Assembly (NCBI GenBank): GCA_029379385.1
Contig: CM055607.1
Span: forward strand, 1,488,001 to 1,552,000
Reading direction: 5' to 3'
Origin: Quillaja saponaria
Taxonomy: Eukaryota; Streptophyta; Magnoliopsida; Fabales; Quillajaceae
Length of the DNA stretch: 64,000 nucleotides
Of this stretch, positions 52,887-62,929 are shown piece after piece. The first letter of the stretch is position 1, and the number at the start of each line of letters is the position of its first letter. The notes under the pieces are model-generated. The model worked only from the letters and a program-made list of their open reading frames with translations, made no database searches and was not told where the DNA came from. The position numbers and the translations under genes are program-made.

Positions 52887-55800
52887 ATGTTTCAAAGGGA
52901 AATGGCAAAGGAATCTCTATTCTTGAAAGAATTTGAGAGTAATTCCCTGTTCTTTGCCCTGATCTTATTATTAAATAATTACATATTAATAAATTGTTTC
53001 AAGACTATCAATTCTTTGGCAAATGCTGTTGTTTATGTAGATACATACCACCTTTTTTTTTTTTTTCTTTCTCTTTTCTAAGAAAAAAATCTTTAAATTT
53101 TGTTGATCTTTTTAATATGGCATTCATATAAACTCATAGAATCACTTCCTTTTCTGAAATTCAGACAGTCTCAATCATTAGCAGTATGCATCTATTATGT
53201 GCATGTGTGCTTGTCTGCCTGGATGACTGTGTGTTTGCAGATGGTGTTTGACCAGTCTTTGTTTATAACTCATATTAGTATTTGGCTTTCCTTGTTACTT
53301 TTACTCAATATTGCTTTTAAGTTATAAGTCTGAAGGATGAAGTTATTGAAGAAATACTTGTATGCTGGGGTAGATAAACAACATTAGCAATTGCATGTGG
53401 CTTAAGTTTTATTAGCAATTGCAGCAACTCCATCAAATTTTACAATGTCGATTTGTCTTAGTGGCATGTAAGATCACTGAAGTTTTTTGTCCTGCACTGG
53501 TCAAACTTGATAATATCATTTCTTACATGCTTTTCCTGATAGGCATTTTGGTAAAGAATGTTGAGCCATTGTTCAACTTTTGAACATTTAATGCATTTCA
53601 ACTTTTGCACATTGGTTTTTAAACATTATAATCACTTGAGGCATAAACTCGTTTGATATCATCTTGCAGCAGGTTCAAGGAATCCTTTGATATATGATGA
53701 TATTGAAGATGAAAGGAGACCATTAAAATGGGTGTCATCATTGTTGTTTGGACCAACCTTATGGGTGATTTCTGCGCAAGTGGCACATGCAAGTGATACT
53801 TTAAAAACAAATGAGATATTTGAGATCGGGGAGTTATTTGACTTAGGAATCCAACTGTTATACTTGATACTACTGTTAGGTTTGCTAGGGGCTGGGACAT
53901 ACTTTGTGATTCGTCAAGTTCTTGTCCGTAGAGAACTTGATCTTTCTGCCAAAGAATTGCAGGTAACATTCTCTTAATTTTTCAAATTTTCTCTTTACAG
54001 TAATATACTTTGCTTGAAATAGATAGAATGTAAACCTCTGAAATATTTTAGAACCTTGACATGGACATTTTATTGGTTTATCCTTTATTCTCTTTTTCCC
54101 CTTCAACAATATTGCTACTATAATAGTTACTAATATGCAGTTGTACTCTAGAACCAATTACTCAATTCTTCTTTTTCCTTTTCCCTTTTCAATTTCTCAG
54201 GAGCAAGTAAGAAGTGGGGATGCAAGTGCAACTGGGCTTTTTGAACTTGGAGCGGTCATGCTGAGGAGGAAGTTTTATCCAGCTGCTACTAAGTACTTGC
54301 TTCAGGCAATTGAGAAATGGGATGGAGATGATCAGGATCTTGCCCAGGTTAGGTGAATTCAAAATATACTAAATTGACTTCTCATCAACACAATCTGGAT
54401 TTAACTAAACGTTTGTGTTAAGGCTAATGAATAACTGTCGAAAAACAGGGAACTAAAGCTTTATTACCTACGTCAAGGTCTGATTCCTTTTTACAGTTTT
54501 AGCCTGGAGGCTAAACCTTTTTGAGTCAACATATCTTAATTTCTTTGACCCATATTATTCCATATTGGTAGTTTTTGTCAACAACCTATTTATTTTGTTT
54601 TGGTCGTGTTAATAGAGAACTATATCTCAAGCTGAATGGAGTTGTCATAAATCTTTCATATGAGGAAAAAAAGTATCATTATCTCATTATTATATATGTT
54701 GGTGATTCCAGAATCGAGGTTCCCGATTGCCCCTGTCTGTTTTAGTAACAATTGGCACTTTGGTTTTGGCAATGATATGCAAAGTCATCTTTAAAGTTTT
54801 TAGTTGGAATGGAGTTGCAGGGTGCTCTAGGAAAAACGAACGAAAGAGTTTTAAATTTTTTTTCTTTTATGCCCATGTTTAAATGAGTTTTCACTGACCA
54901 TTTCACCGTCTTTTAGGGAAGGGACTAAAAGGGGCTCATTTGAGGACGTAATGGAAACTAATAAACTGCAAACTTACAATCTCTTCATTCTTTTATATTA
55001 CATTTTCTTTGTGGCACTTTTGTCTGCCTCCAATTATATACGGGTCAATAATAGAGATGGCAGTGGACCAGGTCCGGGTTCAAACCTCACCAACCCGACC
55101 CGACCCTCATGGCTCTACTTTTTATCCATTCGCATCCATAAATGGACCCGCGGGTTTAGGTATGATGGAATTTTACTAGCCGGGTCTAGGTAAAACTCGA
55201 GGACCCAAATACCCGTTAGATATGAGTTAGATCCATATTAACTGATTTATCTGATCAGGTTTTTCTAACCCAATTTTTATTTTTTTTAGAATGAATTATT
55301 TTGAAAGTTTGTGTCTATTTTCAATTAATTGTAGGATGATCTATCATCTTTTTTTATGTACAGATGTATAAATTTGAATTTTTTATATATTAATATACAT
55401 GCATTTACAAGATAAGAAAATTGAGACAAAATATTAAATTAGTTGAATAAAGAGAAAATTGAAGCGTACTTGAATTTATAAGGAAATTTGACTAATAAAA
55501 AAAATTAATTACATAATTTTAAATAATTATTATTTGAAATTCCATATTTCATGGTTATTTTAGACATAATTCTTACTATTAAAGATAGTGTAACTATATA
55601 TAAAAGGTTAAATTCATTAATATTATCAATTTTTTGAGAATATTAGTACTATGTATCACTTAAAATTATGATTAATTAATTAATATGTTAAATTAGTCAT
55701 TTATTGAGTAACATAGTTTGTTTGTTTTTTTCAACAACAAAAAAAACGAGTCTATGTGTTGGCCCTTGTATCCGGGTCTAGGTTTGGGTAAAAGCCCTGA

Positions 55801-57128
55801 GTAGGGCTGGACCCGGTCCATTGCCATCTTTGGTTGAAAGTAGTCCCTTTGTTTTTAATATCATACTGATCAAAAGATTAAGGTTAATGTTGTTCCCATG
55901 GCACATTGTTTTAGCACATTTGGTAGAATAGATACAGAAACCTGCCTTTGGGAGTGTTCAAGATATAAAATTGATGCTGCAAAATAGGTTAGAAGTTGTG
56001 CCTTTAAAGGATAGGATTATATGATTGATGGTGTATGGGTTTAGAGCTTGTAATTTGAACTACAGTAAGAATAGGAAAGGTTTTAAGGCATTAAGTGCAC
56101 ACTAACTGGATTTAAGAACCAGTGTGCCAGAAGCCAGATTTATTGAACAGCAAGATGTCCCAGTAAGAAAGGGTTGTACTTTGACGGATTTGACTGCTGA
56201 AGGTGTGTGAGAACTTAGGGTTTCCAGGTATCTAATGATGCGATACTACAGTTATGGAGAGATGATTATGGGGAAGTAGATACAGAAGAAGCGAAATTAT
56301 CTGTGAATAATGAATGCACAATGAGGAACAAGAGAGAAGGCAGAAAGGGGGGAATCAAACTATATGCCCACCACCTAAAACACTTGATTTTCTTTATTGA
56401 AGTCTGAGTAGGTTTGAGTATATTTTTTATGGACCCTTACTAATTTTTACCCCACTAGGTGTTGGTTGCAATTAGTAAAGTGATAAACCCCTATTAAACA
56501 TAAAGATTTTTCTAACAATTCGGCACCCTTAGAAACTTCCAAGATCTGTACAAAATTATATTATGAAAATATTGATTATCAAATTGTTTAGTATTTGCGA
56601 GAAATTATGATTCTACCACTACACTGAGAAAAACTTAATCAATTTTTTTAAGACTTGCAATCCAAATTTTACTTGTTACCCCTTACATAAGGAAATCTCA
56701 AAATTTCCAAAATTGAAGGAGAAAAAGTTTAGTACATGATTGTTTCTAAATTTCAGTTGTGGGCTGTGTCAGCACTAGTTTCTGTGGCTGTCCTAGTTTT
56801 ATGGGGATTGATTGTATTTTCTGATAATCTTACACTGGTCAAATAGGTTTACAATGCCCTTGGTGTCAGTTATATCCGTGATGGGAAGCTTGACAAGGGA
56901 ATCACTCAATTTGAAACTGCCGTGAAGCTTCAACCAGGTTATGTCACAGCTTGGAACAACCTTGGTGATGCCTATGAGAAGAAAAAGGACTTGAAATCTG
57001 CTCTTAATGCGTTTGAAGAAGCTCTTCTTTTTGACCCTAACAACAAGGTGGCTCGGCCTCGACGAGATGCCTTGAAGGACCGTGTGCAAATGTACAAAGG
57101 AGTTCCTGTGAAATCGAAGGAGAGATGA
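52887..57128 (+). CDS. PYG7: PYG7/Ycf37-type TPR protein for photosystem I assembly
   Basis: Exons 52887-52938, 53670-53962, 54201-54347 and 56847-57128 give 257 codons in phase, starting [12 protein letters not shown]. The first exon call is the weakest; the others are firm. Domains: a membrane helix ([23 protein letters not shown]), then a charged helix [21 protein letters not shown]. Two to three tetratricopeptide repeats follow ([57 protein letters not shown]), then the conserved tail [17 protein letters not shown]7 is a thylakoid protein needed for photosystem I accumulation, related to cyanobacterial Ycf37. No own transit-peptide exon was found; the tRNA-synthetase exons upstream could supply it, giving a 366-aa product. 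The acceptor of the second exon is a tandem CAGCAG. The last intron is 2.5 kb and holds a MITE-like element. Confidence 0.85.
55052..55832. mobile_element. MITE-like element with terminal inverted repeats
   Basis: The left end AGATGGCAGTGGACCAGGTC and the right end, read on the other strand as AGATGGCAATGGACCGGGTC, form terminal inverted repeats with two or three mismatches over about 20 bases. Subterminal CCGGGT/ACCCG motifs occur at both ends, and the inside is AT-rich without a transposase. About 780 bp, in the last PYG7 intron. The target duplication is unclear, so the superfamily is not assigned. Confidence 0.65.
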
Positions 57129-58900
57129 TGTCAACTCTTGCTATATATATATGACACAAGAATATACAATTGTAAAATAACTCAATCGGGTATAGTGGAA
57201 CGGCCTAAAGCTCTGGATGGACAGGTACAAGATGTTCTATTAGTTGCTGCGAGTTTTACTGAGTTAATTACCTTGGCGAAATTTCTCCAGTGTTATTTTT
57301 AACAGCTGAGAAGAACATTATATTTTTGTATTGCACCTCGAAGTTCAAATCAAATGTAAGTTGTTTGGCATTCTGCCCCCCTCCCTTTTATTTCTTTCAC
57401 TAATCTAAATTCTGTTGGCTTTTGTTATTCTGCTGTGAATCAAGAATGCCTTGGTATCAACCCCCATTTTCAAGATTACCTCCCAATTTCTTAATGTGAC
57501 ATTGCTGAATGAGTTGCAAAATGTTAACCTGAGTTATTTCGTTTAATATTATATCTGTACTTGACCAACGGTAACATTACTGTCTCGTGCACTGGGCTGC
57601 CCTTTTTACCTTAACTTGTTTTAACTTTATTAAGTCATAAAGGTGTCTGGAAAAGGCCATCCTATGATTTGCAGAGCTTATTCTATACCATAATCAAATG
57701 TCTGAGAAGAATTGCTTTCTCCACAAAACTGAAAATGATGTGAAGACAGACAATTCAGTAGAAGCCACCCACGACCACTACCGTGCTTTATATTTCTTTT
57801 CCTTTCTTTTTTGTTCACTCTTTAATCACATTTTTCATTTGGGTCATTTTCATTACTTTGAAAGAGATTCTTTCATCAATCATAACCTTCGACTTTCGTC
57901 ATTGCTTATATCATCGTTGTGAAATTATAGATGTCATGTCTTACAACAGCGTCTGTAGTTATTGGAGTAAATTTTATTCTACAGTTTGTGCATAGTGTAT
58001 ACAGTTTCAAGCCTTAATTCAATTGGCATTCGGTATTTTGAAAAGACATTATAAATTTAAGATTCACTAATTATTTAGTGCAATACTTTCAGTCTAAATT
58101 GATTTGATTTTTCCAATTTTTTGGCCTAAAAATTCTTAGTAAGACATCATGGTTATGCATTACACGTATATTCATGAACTTTCAACAAGTGCATATGTAT
58201 GTGACTGTTAGTAATCACTCTTATAAAAGCACGTACGTACTTAGTGCAATAGATAGACATGTAGCCATTTTCGTCTTTCTATGCGTATTGGCCATGGACC
58301 ATGAGTAGGTGTTCTTTGCTTGCTAACCTTTTTCTTTTTTCACGGAGCAAACCTTTTTGGACCTAGCGGTGGTGTAGTTTCCAGGTACTCTTCCCCCGTA
58401 AAGAAATTTTTTTTTTTTTCTTTTTTTTTGCTTTAAACTAATCAAAGTCAAATTTACATATACATCTAACATCTCTTAGTCTCTCTCAGGTAAAGAACAT
58501 GAAAGAAAATCATTTGATTTAGCTGGGACCCACCTCATCTCCCGTTAAACTCCAAGTTTTCTTCTCCCTCTTTATCTTAAAGTTATTACCTAAGGTACTA
58601 CCTAAGCAAAACTGATAGCTGGCCAACAAAATCAGAAACCCATTAACGGTTGTGATTGATTGATGTGGAATATGATAAAAGATGGCCCACCATGAACGGA
58701 TCTGATTAATAGGTTCATGAAAGTAAGCAATAATGACCCAAAAAATGGACGGTGCTGGATGAGGCTGCTGGGGTTGACCAAACCATTCTGTTGCTTTGTA
58801 ATTGTTGCAGAGTAAGCTTCTTGGTAAGAGGGATTGCTGATATAAGGATTCAATCCAATTCCATTGTCCTTTTTTCATCTCTCTTCCTCTCTGTTTCTTC
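57129..58900. other. Intergenic region before STOP1
   Basis: Contains the PYG7 3' UTR on the left and the STOP1 promoter on the right. A T-rich block lies at 58408-58430. ORFs on either strand look like noise. Confidence 0.45.
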
Positions 58901-59130
58901 TCTCTAAGAAAATGCAGAAGCCAGCTTAGTGGGAAGTAGGAGCTTGTATGCAATCTTGAATCTGGTAAGTCTTATCTTCCCCTTCTTCCATAACTTCAAT
59001 GAAGTTTTTATCCATTGCTTCTAGGGTTTGCTCAGAAAGAACTAATTTTCTTTTCTATTCCCTTTTTTTCTTTCTTTTTGTTGTACCTTTTTATTTGTAT
59101 ATTAGTAATTAAACTAAAAAGGGTGAAGAT

Positions 59131-59156
59131 TGGAGGGGAGGGGAGGGGAGGGGGGA
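59131..59156 (+). other. Guanine-run cluster 1 (G-quadruplex motif)
   Basis: Four or more runs of four or more G separated by single A, inside the presumed STOP1 leader intron (donor at 58965). Fits the classical G4 pattern with very short loops. Confidence 0.8.
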
Positions 59157-59375
59157 ATTAAGTAAATTAAAGTTAACTGACTTGAACCAAAGCCATCTTT
59201 AAAAATAAGATTTTGGTATGTTAGATTTCCTATAGAGTATTTTTAGCTTCAGTGCATTTGGAAAAGTAAAAGGAAATATAGATCAACTAATATTCTGAAG
59301 GGACGAGAAATATAGGAAAATTGAAAATTTTCTGATAGGAACTAAAGGGTATTCTGAAGTTTCTGACTGTTTTTT

Positions 59376-59396
59376 GGGGGAGGGGAGGGGAGGGGG
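59376..59396 (+). other. Guanine-run cluster 2 (G-quadruplex motif)
   Basis: A second block of four G runs with single-A loops, about 240 bases downstream of the first, on the same strand and in the same presumed intron. Confidence 0.8.
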
Positions 59397-59730
59397 ATGA
59401 TGAATAATATTGACTTTCAAAACTCAAAATTTAGCGTAGAACATGGGTCATGAATATGCTACTTTTGATGACGGTTCTCAAAAACGTTTGTTATCGTAAG
59501 ACATGTCCCAAATGAAGTCACTAATATAATTTCCCTACTCATGTTAGTTCTGCTTCAATTCTTTTATATTTCTCCTTTGCTTCCTATGGTTGGATCTTTC
59601 TTCGTAAGGCATATGGTTTCTATTTTCTTAGTAAATCTTTGCCAGGAGTTTTGACGTGTATGTCAAACTTTTCTTACCAAGTATAGTTTTCATTGCCAAG
59701 GGATCTCAATACCACGGATAAGGAATCGAA

Positions 59731-61323
59731 ATGGATCCTGAAGAGAGCCTATGTGCCAACACCTGGGCAAGGTCTTGTTCCTCATCCACTCCTCGGAATG
59801 AAATACAGACAAATATATCTCCAGATCCTTCTTCTTTTGCCAATTTCAGTATGCTGCATAATCAACAGAAGTGGGAAAATCCACCTGTGTCAGGTTATGG
59901 CATCAGGACTGAACCTTCTTTCCAAGAATTTAATCAACCGTCTGGAACACAGTCTGCTCTTCCATGCAGTACCCACAATCAAATTAAAATCCCAGATCGA
60001 GAAAATTGTCAGGTGAATGAGACACTGTTAACGAAAAAACTCCAAGAATGGGATCCAAGAGTGATGTTGAATAATCTTTCTTTCCTGGAAGAAAAAATCC
60101 ATCAGCTCCAGGAGCTGGTGCAATTGCTTGTTAGCCGGAGAGGACAAGTCTTGGGACGATCAGATGAACTTGCAGCTCAGCAGCAGCAGCTCATAACTGC
60201 TGATCTTACATCCATTATTGTTCAGTTGATATCTACTGCAGGTAGTCTCCTCCCGAATGTTAAAAATACACTCACTACTGCTACTCCATCTGTAGGACAG
60301 CTTGGTCAGCTCAATGGGGTAGCCTTTCCTTCTGGAGGAGTCCTGAACAATGACAGTAAGATGCAAAATAATGGTGGAAATAAAGTTTCTGACCAGTCCA
60401 ACCAGATTGATCTAACTGGTAGTTGTGGGACTGAACAAAACTACAATATGGAGGAACATGAATCAAAAGATGAAGATGATATGGAAGAAGGAGAAAACCT
60501 TCCACCTGGTTCTTACGAAATCCTACAATTAGAAAAAGAAGAAATCCTGGCACCTCACACTCACTTCTGCACCATATGTGGGAAGGGGTTCAAAAGAGAC
60601 GCAAATTTACGAATGCACATGAGAGGCCACGGAGACGAGTACAAAACCCCAGCAGCACTTGCAAAACCTAATAAAGAATCAAGCTCTGAGGCAATGCTGA
60701 TCAAGAGGTATTCCTGCCCTTTTGCAGGCTGCAAGCGCAACAAAGATCACAAGAAGTTTCAGCCTCTGAAGACTATTTTATGTGTCAAAAACCATTACAA
60801 AAGAACACATTGTGACAAAAGTTATATCTGCAGCAGGTGCAACACCAAGAAATTTTCAGTCATAGCTGATCTTAAAACCCATGAAAAGCATTGCGGGAAA
60901 GATAAATGGCTTTGTTCATGTGGAACAACATTCTCCAGGAAAGACAAGCTGTTTGGACACATTGCTCTGTTTCAAGGTCACACTCCAGCTATCCCATCAG
61001 ATGAAACTAAAGGACTTGCTGGACCACCTGATCGAGAAGACAGAGAAGCAACATATAACGTCGGAAGTATAAACTTCAATTTTGGATCAAATCCTACAAG
61101 TGTAAATGGAGCACAAAACATTGTGGATGTGAAAGGTAATGTTGATGATCCTAGCAGTTATTTCTCACCATTGAACTTCGATACATGCAATTTTGGTGGG
61201 TTTCATGAATTTCCTCGATCCCCATTTGAAGACTCAGATACTTCATTTGCTTTTCTAAGTCCCGGATCTTTCAATTACACTCGCAAAACTGGTGGAGAAT
61301 CAAATTATAACAATCTCGAGTAA
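59731..61323 (+). CDS. STOP1: STOP1 C2H2 zinc-finger transcription factor
   Basis: A single-exon CDS of 530 aa. The N-terminal half is Gln/Ser/Asn-rich, with a Leu-rich segment LNNLSFLEEKIHQLQELVQLL (shown in pieces: LNNLSFLEEK, then IHQLQELVQLL) and a QQQQ run. Four zinc fingers follow: about 279-299 (CTICGKGFKRD...HMRGH), 327-363, 367-390 (CSRCNTKKFSVIADLKTHEKHC) and 394-418 (CSCGTTFSRKDKLFGHIALF). This finger set is specific to STOP1/STOP2. STOP1 is a nuclear activator of genes for proton and aluminium tolerance, such as malate transporters. The C-terminus is acidic and Phe-rich (FEDSDTSFAFLSPGSFNY), likely an activation or degradation region. A leader exon probably ends at 58964 with a GTAAGT donor; the acceptor is between about 59645 and 59700. 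Confidence 0.96.
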   Translation: MDPEESLCANTWARSCSSSTPRNEIQTNISPDPSSFANFSMLHNQQKWENPPVSGYGIRTEPSFQEFNQPSGTQSALPCSTHNQIKIPDRENCQVNETLLTKKLQEWDPRVMLNNLSFLEEKIHQLQELVQLLVSRRGQVLGRSDELAAQQQQLITADLTSIIVQLISTAGSLLPNVKNTLTTATPSVGQLGQLNGVAFPSGGVLNNDSKMQNNGGNKVSDQSNQIDLTGSCGTEQNYNMEEHESKDEDDMEEGENLPPGSYEILQLEKEEILAPHTHFCTICGKGFKRDANLRMHMRGHGDEYKTPAALAKPNKESSSEAMLIKRYSCPFAGCKRNKDHKKFQPLKTILCVKNHYKRTHCDKSYICSRCNTKKFSVIADLKTHEKHCGKDKWLCSCGTTFSRKDKLFGHIALFQGHTPAIPSDETKGLAGPPDREDREATYNVGSINFNFGSNPTSVNGAQNIVDVKGNVDDPSSYFSPLNFDTCNFGGFHEFPRSPFEDSDTSFAFLSPGSFNYTRKTGGESNYNNLE

Positions 61324-62380
61324 TGTTAAACTAGTTATATGTATGTCTTTGTGTAGGAGTCTGTTTTCCTTATTTTTGTTCCATTTGTAAAGTATTTCAT
61401 GTATTCTGGAATTTCTTCAAATCTAATAAATGATTTTCTTGAACCTCTTGTGCCTTCTTCGAACTCCAAATCAAGGGTTTTAAAATTGTTGAAACTTGAG
61501 TATTGTGTCATAAAGCTCTTCAGGGGAGATTGAGGGGAGGTACTGCCTGCTCATGGGGCATACTAGTAGCATGTCTCAATATCCCTGCGCCCCTGACATG
61601 CTCCTAACATGGCATGTCGGGGTCGTGTCCGTGCGGGTTGTCCCCTGACTGTTGGATGTGCTATAAACCCCAATCTAAGTTCCACTCGTCTGCTCTGTCC
61701 ACTCCATACTTTTTTTTCACAAACAAGAAAGATGAGTCAAAAAGATATTGAGTAAGAGTTCCAAATCGGCATAAGCTGATAAATCCCGGATTAGATTAAC
61801 GTCTCGGCTAGTTAGCTCATGTAAAGCAAGTGGTGCTGAATGTTTCATCTATCCCCAAATCTAGTTGGCTTTCAGTGATGGTAAAAATGTTTGTCTGAAA
61901 TTTTGAACTTGGCTGCAAGTGATTCAGACACGTCTTGAGCCTTCTAAAGGAAATGTTTGCGTCAGAACTTAAAGATTGACAAGGCCAGATGAGAACTTCT
62001 CACTTTCAGTTCATGTATTGCAGTAGTTACGGAAGTTGCTTGACAATGTTATTTTCACCCCATTGTTATCTGTATTTTTCTATTAAATGTTTAGCTAGTA
62101 ATTTATAATAACGCAAGTGATAGGGCGCTTCATGCAGAAGCAATAGAACAGTATGTACCTTAAGTTACCCCTTCAAGTGGTCTTGAAGGTATTTTCAGTG
62201 CTCATAAAAGCAGACACCTAATTATGCATACCCAATTTATCCATAAACAGAAACAACTTTTGATCAAAGGAATGTTATTTTTACAACTGGGCAGCTGAAT
62301 AACTGAATTTTTTGGCCAAATGTAGAAGCTCAAAGTTCAACAGTCATTTGGTTCAAAAAAAGTTCTTCATATAGGCTACT
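61324..62380. other. Spacer between convergent STOP1 and PS1 genes
   Basis: The STOP1 3' UTR reaches roughly 61440. A GC-rich stretch at about 61535-61650 (CCCTGCGCCCCTGACATG and related pieces) has no recognised function. The rest is non-coding. Confidence 0.45.
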
Positions 62381-62929
62381 GAAACATAGGGTAAGTTTTT
62401 CATCTGACTGAACTGATCCGCCCATAATGAGTATTGTGGAGCAGAATGAGCTTCAAACCCCTTGCACCTACCTTTGATGACTTCTTCGAAGGGATGCTGG
62501 AATACCTCTCCTTTAAAACTACATCGTCTAAGTAAGACCAAGTCTGTCCTCGGGCAGAGCTGAAACATAGGGTAAGTTTTTCATCTGACTGAACTGATCC
62601 GCCCATAATGAGTATTGTGGAGCAGAATGAGCTTCAAACCCCTTGCACCTTCTACCTTTGATGACTTCTTCGAAGGGATGCTGGAATACCTCTCCTTTAA
62701 AACTACATCGTCTAAGTAAGACCAAGTCTGTCCTCGGGCAGAGCTGAAACATAGGGTAAGTTTTTCATCTGACTGAACTGATCCGCCCATAATGAGTATT
62801 GTGGAGCAGAATGAGCTTCAAACCCCTTGCACCTTCTACCTTTGATGACTTCTTCGAAGGGATGCTGGAATACCTCTCCTTTAAAACTACATCGTCTAAG
62901 TAAGACCAAGTCTGTCCTCGGGCAGAGCT
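62381..62929. repeat. Three tandem copies of a 181-184 bp unit
   Basis: Copies at 62381-62561 (181 bp), 62562-62745 (184 bp) and 62746-62929 (184 bp) are near-identical. The first lacks three bases (TCT near 62470) present in the others. Each unit carries the last ~55 codons and stop of the PS1 gene, read on the minus strand. The rightmost copy is continuous with the gene; the other two lie downstream of the stop. Confidence 0.95.

Noticed and set aside
59693..60016. 107-codon plus-strand ORF
   Set aside because: Overlaps the start of STOP1 in another frame; no family match.
61535..61650. GC-rich stretch after STOP1 as an ncRNA or retroelement piece
   Set aside because: No inverted repeats, ORF or known motif beyond composition.
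62381..62929. CRISPR-like array
   Set aside because: Three long direct copies with no spacers, in a plant nuclear gene; it is a tandem duplication of an exon end.
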